Shown here piece after piece: positions 27,113-37,992 of a stretch of 64,000 nt of DNA. The position numbers and the translations under genes were made by a program. How positions within the stretch are numbered: the first letter of the stretch is position 1; every line of letters begins with the position of its first letter. The notes below the pieces were generated by a model that ran no database searches, was not told the origin of the DNA, and saw nothing but the letters and a program-made list of their open reading frames with translations. Source of the DNA: Serinicoccus marinus DSM 15273 (GTDB taxonomy: Bacteria; Actinomycetota; Actinomycetes; Actinomycetales; Dermatophilaceae). Location: NCBI RefSeq assembly GCF_008386315.1, contig NZ_CP043808.1:2294001-2358000 (forward strand), written 5' to 3'.

Positions 27113-29687
27113 TCAGAGCTTGACCAGCGGCGCCACCCGCAGCAGCAGCCGCTTGAGCCCGGCGTCGCCGAAGTCGACATGGGCCATCGTGTGGTTGCCG
27201 GTGCCCTCGACGAGCACCACGGTGCCCATGCCGAAGCTGTCGTGCGACACCTTGTCCCCGGCGGCCAGCCCGGCCAGCTCGGCCTCCTGCTCCTGCGTGC
27301 GATCCCGCTTCGGCGCGCTCCCCCGGGGGTCGAGCCGCACGGCGGCCGGTCGCCCGCCGCCGGACCAGCCGGACCCGCCGCGCGAGCCCCCGGCATACCC
27401 TCCGGACCAGCCGATCCCCTCGGCCGCGGAGCGCCGCCCGGTCATGCTCATCCGGTCGGCGTCGGTGCGCTCCCAGGTCACCAGATCCTCGGGGATCTCG
27501 TCGAGGAAGCGCGAGGCGGGGAACCACTGCGGTGCGCCGAAGGCCGACCGGCTGCCCGCGCGAGACAGGTGCAGCTGCTCGCGCGCGCGGGTGATGCCGA
27601 CGTAGGCCAGCCGCCGCTCCTCCTCCAGCTCGTCCGGGTCGTCCAGACTCCGCTGGTGCGGAAAGGTGCCGTCCTCCAGCCCGGTGAGGAAGACGACCGG
27701 GAACTCCAGGCCCTTGGCCGTGTGCAGGGTCATGAGCGTCACGACGCCCTGGTCGACCCCCTCGGCGGCCCCGTCCTCGCCCTCCGGGATCTCGTCGGCG
27801 TCCGCCACGAGCGAGACCTGCTCGAGGAAGTCCACGAGACCGCCCTCCGGGTAGTTGTCGTCGAACTCGCGGGCCACGGTGACCAGCTCGGTGAGGTTCT
27901 CCACCCGGGTCTCGTCCTGCGGGTCGTGGCTCGCCCGCAGCTCGGCGAGGTATCCGGTGCGGTCCAGGATCGCCTCCAGCAGCGACCCGATCCCCGAGTC
28001 CTCCTGCCCGGCGAGGTCGCCCAGCTCCTCCAGCAGCGCGGTGAAGCCGCCGATCGCCGCGACCGAGCGCGACGCGATGCCCGGCGCGTCGCCGGCGCGG
28101 CCCAGCGCCGCGACGAAGGGTATGCGCTCGCGCTCCGCGAGCATCGTCACCGCCGCGACCGCACGGTCGCCGATCCCCCGCTTGGGGGTGTTGAGGATGC
28201 GCCGCAGGTTGACGTCGTCGGCCGGGTTGGCGATGACGCGCAGGTAGGCGAGCGCGTCCTTGATCTCGCGCCGCTCGTAGAACCGGGTGCCGCCGACCAC
28301 CTTGTAGGGCAGCCCGGTGCGGACGAGCACCTCCTCCAGGGCACGGGACTGGGCGTTGGTGCGGTAGAAGACGGCCACGTCCCCGGGCCGCACCCCCCGC
28401 TCGTCGGCCAGCTCGTCGATCCGGCGGGCGACGAAGGAGGCCTCGTCGTGCTCGGAGTCCGCGACGTAGCCGACGATGCGCTGGCCCTCCCCCGCGTCGG
28501 TCCACAGCCGCTTCTCCCGTCGCTTGGGGTTGCGGGCGATGACCGCGTTGGCGGCGGTCAGGATCGTCGACGTCGAGCGGTAGTTCTGCTCCAGCAGGAT
28601 GGTCCGGGCCTGCGGGTAGTCCTCCTCGAACTCGACGATGTTGCGGATCGTCGCGCCCCGGAAGGCGTAGATCGACTGGTCCGCGTCACCGACGACGCAC
28701 AGCTCGGCGGGAGGCAGCGCGCGGCTGCCCCCGTCGACGATGTCGCCCTCGAAGCCCACCAGCTCGCGCACCAGGGCGTACTGCGCGTGGTTGGTGTCCT
28801 GGTACTCGTCCACCATGACGTGCCGGAACCGGCGCCGGTAGTGCTCGCGCACGGCGGGGAAGGCCCGCAGCAGGTGCACCGTGGTGGAGATGATGTCGTC
28901 GAAGTCCAGCGCGTTGGCCGCCCGCAGCCGCCGCTGGTACATCGTGTAGGCCTCCGCCACCTTGGCCTCGTAGCTGTTGCTGCCGACGGCCGCGGCGAAG
29001 GCCTCGTCGTCGATCAGCTCGTTCTTGGCGTTCGACACCTTGGCGAGGAAGGCCCGTGCCGGGTAGCGCTTCGGGTCGAGATCGAGGTCACGGATGACCA
29101 GGCCCATCAGCCGTTGGCTGTCGGCGGCGTCGTAGATGGAGAAGGAGCTCTTGAGCCCCGCCGTGGTCGCCTCGCGCCGCAGGATCCGCACGCACGCGGA
29201 GTGGAAGGTCGAGACCCACATCGCCTTGGCCCGCGGCCCGACCAGCTGCTCGACCCGCTCGCGCATCTCGGCGGCGGCCTTGTTGGTGAAGGTGATCGCC
29301 AGGATCTGCCCCGGGTGGACGTGCCGCTCGGCGAGCAGGTAGGCGATCCGATGCGTCAGCACCCGGGTCTTGCCCGACCCGGCCCCGGCGACGATGAGCA
29401 GCGGGCTGCCGTGGTGCGTCACCGCCTCGCGCTGCGGCTCGTTGAGCCCGGCGAGCAGCTCGGCCACCGAGGGGCCCTGCCCCCGACCGGGGCCCGACCT
29501 CCGCGCACCGGGCCCGTCCTCCCCGGCGTCGGCTGGGTCCTTCCCGGCGACGGCCCAGGCCGGCACCCCACGCTCGTCCACCCCACCAGGCCCACCGTCG
29601 CCCGGGTCGGCGTGGCCGCTCGCCGCGCGCGCGCTCATGGACGGCACGGGGGCGTCGAAGGGAAGGTGGTCGAACAAGCCGCTCATC
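27113..29687 (-). CDS. pcrA: ATP-dependent DNA helicase UvrD/PcrA
   Basis: An 857-residue superfamily 1A helicase for repair and plasmid/transcription conflicts. After a 75-residue polar N-terminus come LNEPQREAV (Q motif), VAGAGSGKTRVLTHRIAYLL (Walker A), VDEYQDTNHAQYAL (Walker B), GDADQSIYAFRGA, EQNYRST, TLHTAKGLEFPVV and VGITRAREQLHL. A Gly/Arg/Ser linker (about residues 735-770) leads to the C-terminal Tudor-like domain (AGDKVSHDSFGMGTVV) that in PcrA binds RNA polymerase. ATG 29687 follows GGGAGG. Confidence 0.95.
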
Positions 29688-29759
29688 GCCTCCCATAGTA
29701 GGCAGCCCGGGCGACATGCCCGGTCCGGTCCTCCACAGCCCGCGGCATACGCTGGTGGC

Positions 29760-30197
29760 GTGACCCCACCCCTCCCGACCGCCGTCGTGACCGGCGGCGC
29801 GGCGACCACCCCGAGCTCGGCCTACCTCGACCCGCCCACCCTCATGCTCCTGCTCGGCGGCCTCGCCATCGCCGTCGCCTGCCTGGTCGCCGGTCTCAAC
29901 GGACGGCCACCGGGCCGGGTCACGGTGGGCCTGAGCTGGCTCCTGCAGGCCGGTGTCGTGGCCTACTGCGCCACCTACGCCGGGCGGCAGCTCGGCGGAG
30001 CCTCGCCGGTCGGACCGTCGTGGGAGCTGTGGGCCTATCTCGTCACGATCCTGCTGCTGCCCGCGCTGGCGCTGGTCTGGGCGGGTCAGGAGCCGACGCG
30101 GTGGAGCACCTTCGTGCTGGCGGTCGCGGCCTTCGTGGTCGCGGTCATGGGTGCCCGGACGGCGCAGATCTGGTACGGCGTCGGGATGGTCCCGTGA
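29760..30197 (+). CDS. Four-helix membrane protein, function unknown
   Basis: A 145-residue protein with four hydrophobic segments (about residues 25-45, 55-75, 83-102 and 113-135) and no charged catalytic motif. GTG 29760 is the start. Its stop overlaps the GTG start of the next membrane gene (GTGA), so the two are co-translated and may form a complex. I do not recognise the family. Confidence 0.65.
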   Translation: MTPPLPTAVVTGGAATTPSSAYLDPPTLMLLLGGLAIAVACLVAGLNGRPPGRVTVGLSWLLQAGVVAYCATYAGRQLGGASPVGPSWELWAYLVTILLLPALALVWAGQEPTRWSTFVLAVAAFVVAVMGARTAQIWYGVGMVP

Positions 30198-31750
30198 GGC
30201 GCCCGACGGCACATCCCGGTGACCGCCGGCACGGACCCGGCCGGGTCATCCTCGCGCTCTACCTCGTCTTCGTCATCGGCACCGTCTCGCGGTCCGCCGC
30301 GCAGATCAGCACTCGCTTCGAGGAGGCACCCCTGGCCTACGCCCTCTCCGCGATCGCGGCCGTGGTGTATGTCGTCGCGCTCGTCTCGCTGTCGCTGCGC
30401 GGCCGCGCCGCGTGGTGGGTCAGCCTGGTGGCGCTGTCGGTCGAGCTGGTCGGTGTGCTGGTCGTCGGCACGTGGAGCTACCTCGCGCCGCAGATGTTCC
30501 CGGACGCGACGGTGTGGAGCCACTTCGGCCAGGGCTACCTCTTCATCCCGCTGGTCCTGCCGATCGCCGGGCTGTGGTGGCTGCTCTCGGACCGGGGCGC
30601 CCGCGCCGTGTCGGCCGGGGACGCCCACACCGGTCCTGCCACCATGGGCCGGGTGGACGAGGGGACGGGGAGCGTGAGCGGTGCGGACGGCGCACCGGCG
30701 CTGCGTCGCCTGACCTGGCGCGACGGGCTCAGCTCGCTCCTGGGGATCGTCGTGGCGACGCTGCTCATCGCCTACGGCCTGCCGCAGTTCCTGGACACCT
30801 CGTGGTCGCAGATCGGGACCCAGCTGGGCCGGGTGCGTCCGGGGACCGCCCTGGTCATGGGGCTGCTGCTCCTCGCGGGGCTGTTCAGCTACACCTGGGT
30901 GCTCAGCGGGTCGCTCCCGGGGCTGGGCCACGTGCAGGCGCTCAAGGCCAACGCGGTCTCGGCCACCGCCGCCAACCTGCTGCCGCTGGGCGGGGCCGTG
31001 GGCATCGCCCTCATGGCCGCGATGTTCCGCTCATGGGGTTTCGCCCTGCGGGCGATCTCCACGAGCCTCCTCGTGACCGGGCTGTGGAACGTCCTGGCCC
31101 GCATCGCCCTGCCGGTCGTGGGCGCCCTGGTCCTCGTCGCCGGACCGGTCGACGCCCCCGAGGTCGTCGTCCGCGGTGCCTGGGTGGCCGCGGTCCTCGG
31201 GGCGCTGCTCGTGGTCGTGGCCGGGGTGTGGGTGCTGTCGGACACGGTGGCCGACCGACTCGCGGCAGGGGTGCGTCGTCTGCTGGGGATGGTCGGCCGG
31301 ACCACCGTGCGGGGCCAGGCGCCGGACCGGCTGCTCACCGACCAGCGTCACCGGGTGGCCCACGTGGTCCGCACCGGTGGGCTCCCGATGGCCCTGGGGA
31401 TGACCGGCCAGTTCGTGCTGCTCTTCGGGCTGTACTGGTTCGCCGCGCGGGTCGTCGGGCTCGACCTCCCGCTCGCCGAGCTGATCTGCGCCTACACCTT
31501 CCGCCAGCTCCTCACGGTCGTGGCGGTCACCCCCGGCGGCCTGGGCGTCACCGAGGTGGGCACCGCCGGGATGCTGGTCCTGCTCGGCGGGGACTCGGGA
31601 GCGGCGTCGGCGACGGCCCTGCTGTATGCCATCTACGCGCACGTCGTCGTGGTGCCCTTCGGCGTGGCCGCCCTCGTCGCGTGGTGGCTCGGCCCGAGCC
31701 GCGCCCTCGCTCCCGGCTCCGCTCAGGAGCCGAGCAACCTGCGCACCTGA
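30194..31750 (+). CDS. Membrane protein fused to, or overlapping, a UPF0104 flippase-like protein
   Basis: One open frame of 518 codons that looks like two proteins. Residues 1-135 form a four-helix membrane unit (FEEAPLAYALSAIAAVVYV...FPDATVWSHFGQGYLFIPLVLP) that is normally separate. From GTG 30674 the rest is a UPF0104/lysylphosphatidylglycerol-synthase-TM-like protein with about eight helices and the marker LTVVAVTPGGLGVTEVGTAG. In the alternative frame the first unit would stop at 30677, overlapping GTG 30674 as GTGA, the spacing used by most neighbours. So this may be a real fusion or a sequence error that removed a stop. The 3' end overlaps gatD (convergent) by 28 bp. Confidence 0.7.
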   Translation: MRRPTAHPGDRRHGPGRVILALYLVFVIGTVSRSAAQISTRFEEAPLAYALSAIAAVVYVVALVSLSLRGRAAWWVSLVALSVELVGVLVVGTWSYLAPQMFPDATVWSHFGQGYLFIPLVLPIAGLWWLLSDRGARAVSAGDAHTGPATMGRVDEGTGSVSGADGAPALRRLTWRDGLSSLLGIVVATLLIAYGLPQFLDTSWSQIGTQLGRVRPGTALVMGLLLLAGLFSYTWVLSGSLPGLGHVQALKANAVSATAANLLPLGGAVGIALMAAMFRSWGFALRAISTSLLVTGLWNVLARIALPVVGALVLVAGPVDAPEVVVRGAWVAAVLGALLVVVAGVWVLSDTVADRLAAGVRRLLGMVGRTTVRGQAPDRLLTDQRHRVAHVVRTGGLPMALGMTGQFVLLFGLYWFAARVVGLDLPLAELICAYTFRQLLTVVAVTPGGLGVTEVGTAGMLVLLGGDSGAASATALLYAIYAHVVVVPFGVAALVAWWLGPSRALAPGSAQEPSNLRT

Positions 31751-32520
31751 GCCTCGTGCGCCCGGGTGGCGACGGTGTCGTCGATCTCCCCGGGCGACCA
31801 CTGGCCGGTGGCGCGCCGGGCGGCGATCTCCAGCAGCCCGTCGGCCAGGGCCGGGTTGGCCGGCAGGATCGGTCCGTGCAGGTAGGACGCGACGACGTTG
31901 CTGGTGCGGGCGCCCTCGTGCCCGTCCGAGCCGTTGTTGCCCTTGCCGTGCCGCACCCGGCCGAAGGGCCTTTGCCCCTCCCCGAGGACGGTCGAGCCGG
32001 AGTGGTTCTCGTAGCCCACGACCGACCCGAAGTCGGTGTCCAGCACGACCGGGCCGATCATCCGAGTGGCGTTGCCGCGGGTGGTGACGTCCAGGATCCC
32101 CAGGCCGGGCAGGCGCTGGCCCTCCACCGTGATGAAGGCCTCGCCGAAGAGCTGGTACATCCCGCAGATCATGAGCATCGGCAGCCCGTCGGCCGCGAGC
32201 TCGCGGAGCCGCCCGGCGTGCCGCTCGAGGTCCTCGGTGACCCGCACCTGGCCGCTGTCCTGCCCGCCCCCGCCCAGCAGCAGGTCGACCCGCTGCGGCC
32301 ACGGGGCACCCGGGTGGTGGTCGTGCACGACGGGCCGGTAGCCGTGCCAGCGCAGCCGGGCCGCGAGGCACCGGGTGTTGCCCAGGTCGCCGTAGATGCT
32401 CATCTCGCGCGGGTAGAGATGGACGAGGTGGACCTCGCCCTTGTCCGCGGGCACCTGCGCCAGGGCGGCGACGTCGTCGGGCAGGGCGTCCTCGGGTCGC
32501 TCACCGGTCCTCTCGCTCAT
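31723..32520 (-). CDS. gatD: Lipid II isoglutaminyl synthase, glutaminase subunit
   Basis: A 265-residue class I-like glutamine amidotransferase that supplies ammonia to MurT for amidation of D-Glu in lipid II. HLYPREMSIYGDLGN begins the fold; the nucleophile is the Cys in MICGMYQLFG (about residue 122), and the catalytic His lies in SYLHGPILPANP. Start ATG 32520 overlaps the murT stop (ATGA). Amidated stem peptide is needed for cross-linking in many Gram-positives. Confidence 0.92.
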   Translation of the reverse strand: MSERTGERPEDALPDDVAALAQVPADKGEVHLVHLYPREMSIYGDLGNTRCLAARLRWHGYRPVVHDHHPGAPWPQRVDLLLGGGGQDSGQVRVTEDLERHAGRLRELAADGLPMLMICGMYQLFGEAFITVEGQRLPGLGILDVTTRGNATRMIGPVVLDTDFGSVVGYENHSGSTVLGEGQRPFGRVRHGKGNNGSDGHEGARTSNVVASYLHGPILPANPALADGLLEIAARRATGQWSPGEIDDTVATRAHEAQVRRLLGS

Positions 32521-33839
32521 GCGTCCGGGTCCTCTCCGAAGCGGGCCAGCCCGAAGCGCTCGGCCAGCCGTCGCCGCAGGTGCATCATGGCGGTGTAGGT
32601 GCAGAAGATGCGCATCGGCTCCCCGGCCGCCTCCCGCAGGAAACGGTCCAGCGCGACGTCGAGGTCGGGCTCGACGTCGCCCACGTCCACGCCGTCGTAG
32701 CGCAGCCGCAGGGCCATGTCCCAGCCGCGCACCCCGGAGGTCAGCGCCACGCCGCGATCCCGCAGCGACTCGAAGGAGACGTCGTAGAGCCAGGAGACGT
32801 CACGCCCGTCAGCGTAGTTGTCGTTGATCGCCACCATCGTCGCGACCGGTTCGGCGCCATAGGTCCCCAGCGCGACGGTGAAGCCGGCCGGGTTCTTGAC
32901 CAGGACGAGCTCCAGCGGGCTCCCGCCGGCGTCGACGACCTCGCCCCGGCCGAAGGGCGGCGCGACCCGCGCCAGCGCCGCGCCAGCGTCGGTGGCGCGG
33001 AAGTCCTCCCCCAGCAGGTGGCGCGCCATGGCCGTCGCGGCCGTGGCGTTGATCATGGCGGCGAGCCCGCGTTGGCGCAGCCGCACCGGCCCGACGTCCT
33101 GCCCGCCCGGGAACCTCACCGTGAAGTCCTGCCCGCCCTCGGCGGGCAGCAGCAGCGCCGCGCGAGACCGCTCCTCCTCGTCGAGCACCGCCCCGCCCTC
33201 GTCCTCGGGGCGGACGTCGGCCTCCTGCAGCTCGGGCAGCCGGTCGGCCATGCTCGGGTCCACGCCGAACCACCCGACCGCCACCCCGGTCGCGACACGG
33301 CTGCGGATGCGGGAGATGAAGGAGTCGTCGGCGTTGAGCACGACACCCTCGGTCGTCTGCTCCGCCAGGGTGGTGAGCAGGCGCGCCGTGTGGTCGATCT
33401 CCGCGAACCGGTCGAGCTGGTCGCGGGCCACGTTGAGCAGCAACGCGTGCGTCGGCGGCACCTGCGCGCTGAAGTGCAGCGCGTGCGCCTCGTCCAGCTC
33501 GACCACGGCCACGTCCGCCGCGAGCCGGCCCCGCAGCCCGACCTCGCCGAGCATCGAGGAGATGACCCCCCGGGTGAAGTTGGAGCCGGTGGGATTGGTG
33601 AAGACGCGCAGCCCGTGCGCCCGCAGCAGCGCCACCAGCATCTTGGTCGTCGTCGTCTTGCCGTTGGTCCCGCTCACCACGACCACGCCGCGTGGCAACG
33701 AGCCGAGGGTATGCCGGAGCACGGCCGGGTCGATCCGCTCGGTCACCAGCCCGGGCAGGGCGGATCCGCCACCGCGCAACCGGGACAGCAGCCGCGCCCC
33801 CTTGCCGGCAGCGAGCGCGAGGGTCGTCCTCACTCCCAT
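32517..33839 (-). CDS. murT: Lipid II isoglutaminyl synthase, Mur-ligase-like subunit
   Basis: A 440-residue Mur ligase homologue acting with GatD. The ATP loop [19 protein letters not shown] is at about residue 52, [10 protein letters not shown] near 82, ELDEAH near 110, and the C-terminal DUF1727 domain contains [27 protein letters not shown] and YTAMMHLRR. The Cys4 zinc ribbon of the Staphylococcus enzyme is absent: the insertion after residue 200 has no Cys. ATG 33839 overlaps guaA by 10 bp. Confidence 0.92.
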   Translation of the reverse strand: MGVRTTLALAAGKGARLLSRLRGGGSALPGLVTERIDPAVLRHTLGSLPRGVVVVSGTNGKTTTTKMLVALLRAHGLRVFTNPTGSNFTRGVISSMLGEVGLRGRLAADVAVVELDEAHALHFSAQVPPTHALLLNVARDQLDRFAEIDHTARLLTTLAEQTTEGVVLNADDSFISRIRSRVATGVAVGWFGVDPSMADRLPELQEADVRPEDEGGAVLDEEERSRAALLLPAEGGQDFTVRFPGGQDVGPVRLRQRGLAAMINATAATAMARHLLGEDFRATDAGAALARVAPPFGRGEVVDAGGSPLELVLVKNPAGFTVALGTYGAEPVATMVAINDNYADGRDVSWLYDVSFESLRDRGVALTSGVRGWDMALRLRYDGVDVGDVEPDLDVALDRFLREAAGEPMRIFCTYTAMMHLRRRLAERFGLARFGEDPDA

Positions 33840-35455
33840 TCGATCGTCCCCGGAGGCTTGCTGGTCACGTCGAGGGTGACCCGGTTGACCTCCTCGACCT
33901 CGTTGGTGATCCGCGAGGAGATGCGCGCCAGGACCTCGTAGGGCAGCCGGGTCCAGTCCGCGGTCATCGCGTCCTCGGAGGAGACCGGGCGCAGCACGAC
34001 CGGGTGGCCGTAGGTCCGCCCGTCCCCCTGCACGCCGACGGAGCGGACGTCCGCGAGCAGCACGACGGGGCACTGCCAGATGTCCCGGTCCAGCCCGGCG
34101 GCGGTGAGCTCCTCCCGGGCGATCGCGTCCGCGCGGCGCAGGACGGCCAGCCGGTCGGCGGTCACCTCGCCGATGATGCGGATGCCCAGGCCCGGGCCGG
34201 GGAAGGGCTGGCGCCAGACGATGCCCTCGGGCACGCCGATCTCGAGCCCCACCTGCCGCACCTCGTCCTTGAAGAGGGTGCGCAGCGGCTCGACGAGCTG
34301 GAACTGCAGGTCCTCGGGCAGACCACCCACGTTGTGGTGGCTCTTGATGTTGGCCGCCCCGCTGCCGCCGCCGGACTCCACGACGTCGGGGTAGAGGGTG
34401 CCCTGCACCAGCCAGCGGACCGGGTGGTCCCCATGGTCGCCGCCGCCCCCGTCCGACGGGCCTCCGTCCGAGGCGTGCGCGCGCACGACGTCGCGGGCCG
34501 CCTGCTCGAAGACCCGGATGAACTCGCGGCCGATGATCTTGCGCTTCTCCTCCGGGTCGGTCACCCCGGCCAGGGCGGCCAGGAAGCGCTCCCGGGCGTC
34601 GACGACGACGAGGTCGACCCCCGTCGCCTGCACGAAGTCGGTCTCGACCTGCTCGGCCTCACCCTCTCGCAGGAGTCCGTGGTCGACGAAGACGCAGGTC
34701 AGCTGGTCCCCGACGGCGCGCTGCACCAGGGCGGCCGCGACCGAGGAGTCGACGCCACCGGAGAGCCCGCAGATGACCCGGTCCTGACCGATCTGGGCCC
34801 GCGCCTGCTCGACCAGGCTCTCGGCGACGTTCTCGCTCGTCCACGACGGGGTGATCCCGGCTCCCGTGGTGAGGAAGTTGACGAGCACCTCCTGGCCGTG
34901 GGCGGAGTGGAGGACCTCGGGGTGCCACTGGACGCCGTAGAGCCGGCGCTCGTCGTCCTCGAAGGCGGCCACCGGCGCGCCGGGGGTGCGTGCGGACACG
35001 GCGCAGCCCTCGGGGGCCTGGGTCACGGCGTCGCCGTGCGACATCCAGACGACCTGCTGCTCGGGCTGCCCGGCGAAGAGCGTGCTCGGCGGACCGGTCA
35101 CCGTCGCGTCGGTCTGGCCGTACTCCCGGCTCCCGGTGCGTTCGACCGTCCCGCCGAGGGCCCGCACCATCGCCTGGAAGCCGTAGCAGATGCCGAGCAC
35201 CGGCACCCCCGCGGTGACGACGGCCTCCTCCAGCCCGGGTGCGCCGTCGGCATACACCGAGGCGGGCCCACCGGAGAGGATGATGGCCGCCGGGTCCTTG
35301 GCGAGCATCTCCGCGGCGGGCATCGTGTGGGGGACGATCTCGCTGTAGCAGTCCGCCTCGCGGACCCTGCGGGCGATGAGCTGGGCATACTGCGCGCCGA
35401 AGTCGACGACCAGCACGGTGTCGCGGCGCACGTCGAGCGAGGGGGCCGAGGTCAC
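33830..35455 (-). CDS. guaA: GMP synthase (glutamine-hydrolysing)
   Basis: A 541-residue enzyme converting XMP to GMP. The glutaminase domain has GICYGFQAM (nucleophile Cys, about residue 94) and GVQWHPEV; the ATP pyrophosphatase domain has the P-loop [14 protein letters not shown] near 232, and the C-terminal dimerisation domain ends in KPPGTIEWE. An insertion rich in Gly/Asp/Ser (residues 325-345) is longer than in typical homologues. GTG 35455 overlaps the stop of the DUF3817 gene. Confidence 0.95.
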   Translation of the reverse strand: MTSAPSLDVRRDTVLVVDFGAQYAQLIARRVREADCYSEIVPHTMPAAEMLAKDPAAIILSGGPASVYADGAPGLEEAVVTAGVPVLGICYGFQAMVRALGGTVERTGSREYGQTDATVTGPPSTLFAGQPEQQVVWMSHGDAVTQAPEGCAVSARTPGAPVAAFEDDERRLYGVQWHPEVLHSAHGQEVLVNFLTTGAGITPSWTSENVAESLVEQARAQIGQDRVICGLSGGVDSSVAAALVQRAVGDQLTCVFVDHGLLREGEAEQVETDFVQATGVDLVVVDARERFLAALAGVTDPEEKRKIIGREFIRVFEQAARDVVRAHASDGGPSDGGGGDHGDHPVRWLVQGTLYPDVVESGGGSGAANIKSHHNVGGLPEDLQFQLVEPLRTLFKDEVRQVGLEIGVPEGIVWRQPFPGPGLGIRIIGEVTADRLAVLRRADAIAREELTAAGLDRDIWQCPVVLLADVRSVGVQGDGRTYGHPVVLRPVSSEDAMTADWTRLPYEVLARISSRITNEVEEVNRVTLDVTSKPPGTIEWE

Positions 35456-35786
35456 GGCGTCACCCTACCGGCGCCCGCACCGGCCTCCGCGATCCGGGCC
35501 GCGGCGTCGCCGGCGACGCGGTGCTCCACCAGAAGGAGAGGAAGGGCACGCACCCGGCGAGCATGACGCCCACCATCCTGCCCAGCCCCCAGCGCAGCTC
35601 GAAGCCCAGCAGGGCGGTCGCGAACGAGGTAGACCATGTAGAACCAGCCGTGCGGGAGGGCCACCACGCCAGGAGGTCGTTGTCGAAGCCGTAGCGCAGC
35701 ACCATGTGGGCGACGAGCAGCAGCAGCCCGACCCCGACCACGAAGGCCATGACACGGAAGAACAGCAACTTGGCGCGGGGGGTCAT
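35452..35786 (-). CDS. DUF3817 membrane protein, several frameshifts in this sequence
   Basis: About 111 residues when three frames are pieced together: [22 protein letters not shown] from ATG 35786; then, after a shift near 35680, [11 protein letters not shown] (the family hallmark); after a shift near 35635, [19 protein letters not shown]; and after a shift near 35530, [13 protein letters not shown] to the stop at 35452. DUF3817 proteins are three-helix membrane proteins next to guaA in actinobacteria; their function is unknown. ATG 35786 overlaps the SURF1 stop and the end overlaps guaA. The density of breaks marks poor sequence quality here. Confidence 0.7.
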
Positions 35787-36572
35787 CGTCGGGTCTCCTC
35801 GGTGACGGGTGCTGGTGCGGAGTGCGGCAGCGACGGAGGCTGCCTCGGTTTCCGGCCACGCCGGGCGGCGTCGTGCAAGAACCGGAGGTACATGAAGATC
35901 GCGAAGGCGGCGAAGACGAACCACTGCAGCCCGTAGCGACGTTGCGCCACACGATGCCGTCCTCGCCGAAGACCGGCGGCGGCACCCGTTGCACGGCGGG
36001 GTCGGTGAGCGCGGGCTGCTCCTCCACCATGAAGATGAAGGCGTCGTAGATGGGGGCGTCCCAGTCGTGGCCAGATCGGCGGTGTCGATGGAGCCGCGCT
36101 GTCCCGCGGGCAGGCCGAGGGCCCGGGCGACTCCCCGGCGCCAGCGTGCCGGTCAGGGACACGGTGACGCTGTCGTCGGGCGTGCCGGCATCCTCGGGCG
36201 AGGTCACGAAGCCGCGGACCACCGGGAGCAGCGCCTCCTCCGTCCCCGCGTCGGTCCGCACCGGGGTCACCACCCAGTAGCCGCGCTCCCCCTCCAGCAG
36301 CCGGTCCGGGACGAGGAACTGCCGGCCGGGGTCGTAGCGGCCCTCCACCGCGACGGGGCGGCCGGCCCCTCGGCAGGGAAGGTCGACCGGGGGGCGATGA
36401 GCTGCTCGACGGGCACCGTGGGGCGGCTCGCCTGCTCCTGCGAGGACTCGCGCGAGGCCGTGCTCGTGCTCACCCCGAGCTGCCACATCCCGAGCTGGTA
36501 GAAGGAGATGACCACGACCACGAGCAGCGCCAGCAGGGCCAGCCAGGCGGGCTTGAGCGCGGTGCGGATCAC
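35783..36572 (-). CDS. SURF1-family cytochrome oxidase assembly protein, several frameshifts in this sequence
   Basis: About 263 residues when joined. An N-terminal helix (PAWLALLALLVVVVISFYQLGMWQL) and a C-terminal helix (FAAFAIFMYLRFLHD) flank an extracytoplasmic domain with GRYDPGRQFLVPDRLLEG, GYWVVTPV and ALLPVVRGFV, all SURF1 markers. Frames change near 36368, 36135, 36068 and 35940. SURF1 helps insert heme a into the aa3 oxidase. GTG 36572 follows GGAG. The hydrophobic order and motif order are intact, so I read this as one gene. Confidence 0.75.
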
Positions 36573-36601
36573 CGCTCCAGGGTAGGTGCTGCGGCTGGGC
36601 G

Positions 36602-37992
36602 TCAGAGCAGGGTGCTCTGGTCGTCGAAGACGTAGATCGACCCGCCGTAGCAGGCCACCCACACCGTGTTGGTGACCGGGTCGTAGTCGATGCCGATGGG
36701 GTTGGCGTCGACCGGGGCGGAGTCGATGACCTCCATGTCGGAGGTACGGACCTTGGCGATGCTGGCCTCGTTGTAGTTGACCACGTAGAGCGCCGTCTCG
36801 TCCGGGCTGAGCGCGACGCTGCGCGGCTCCACGCCGGGCTCGACCTGGTCCACGATCTCATCGGTCGCGGTGTCGATCTTGTAGATCGCGTTGCCGCCGC
36901 TCGTCGTGAGGTAGAGCGTGCGCCCCTCGTCGGCGAGGTTGAGGTGACGCGGGCGGGGCGCGGTCTCCATGACGACCTCGGCCTCCCCCGAGGCGAGGTC
37001 GACCTTGTAGAGCTGGTCGGCATACATCGCGACGACGTAGGCGGTGGTGTTGTCCGGCATGACGACCACGCCGCGCGGCGCGGCGGCGAGCTCGACGACC
37101 CCCGTCTCCTCGCCGCGCTCGGTGTCGACGACGGACAGCGTGGCGTCGCACCAGTTGCTCACCAGCAGCGTCTTCTGGTCCGGGCTGAGGGTGAGGTACT
37201 TCGGCACCGCACCCACCTCGAAGACCTGGTCCCAGGCCATCTCCTCGGCGTCGAAGCGGTAGACGAAGGACGCGCCGACGCCGCTGTCGCGGGTGCAGGC
37301 GTCGAAACCCTCGACGCCGAAGTTCTCGCCGTACATCGTGTACTGCGAGACGTAGGCGTAGCGCCCGTCCGCGGTCCAGGCCGCCTCCACCGGGGATCCC
37401 TGGGACAGGCCGGGGTGGCCCTCGATGCCGTAGTCGGCGAGGTCCACCTCGTCGGAGAGCACCTCCACCTGCTCCCGGGTGGTGCTGTCGAAGACGGTGG
37501 AGGTATGGCTGTACATCATGTTGTTGGCGATCATCAGCCCGTGCCCGGAGGCCATGACCGACTTCGGGGTGAGCCCCCGGTGAGGTAGTCCACCTGCTCC
37601 AGGGCGGTCAGCTCGCTGGCGTGCTCGCCCGGGACCGGCTCGCGCTGCCACTCCCCGGGCTCCTGCGCGGCGGTCTCGGCGTCCTCCTGCGCGGAGTCGG
37701 CCTCCTGCCCGCCGTCACCCTCGCCCTCACCCTCCCCCTCGGCGTCGTCGTCGCCCGGCGCCTCGGCCTCGGTGGGGCCGGCCTGGCTCGGCGCCGCGCC
37801 CTCGCCTCCCGGATCGCCGTCCGCGCCGAGGACCCTGGTGAGCCCCCACCCGCCGACGAGGAGGAGGACGAGCAGCACGGCGAGCACGACCCGCCGGCGG
37901 CGCACGTGCTCGGGGGCGTGGCTGAGGCTCACCTCCGGAAGGCCCGCGCCGCGCTGCCGGGCCGCGGTGTCGCCGGGCTCACCGCTCGCCAT
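36602..37992 (-). CDS. Membrane-anchored YncE/YVTN-type beta-propeller protein, frameshifted in this sequence
   Basis: About 463 residues when joined. A basic N-terminus and one helix (RRRRVVLAVLLVLLLVGGWGL, residues 33-53 region) are followed by a very acidic 70-residue Glu/Asp/Gly linker and then a seven-bladed-type propeller built of YVTN repeats (KTLLVSNWCDATLSVVDT, TAYVVAMYADQLYKVDL, TALYVVNYNEASIAKV). The frame changes near 37583 at a G run. Such propellers bind partners or ligands outside the cell; no catalytic residues are evident. ATG 37992 overlaps the guaB3 stop by 14 bp. Confidence 0.7.

Noticed and set aside
26918..29698. A 926-codon open frame opposite pcrA
   Set aside because: Antisense of a complete UvrD/PcrA helicase; no domain.
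35452..36572. One long alternative protein in this region
   Set aside because: SURF1 and DUF3817 motifs appear in correct order when frames are switched; a single-frame reading gives Arg/Pro-rich nonsense.
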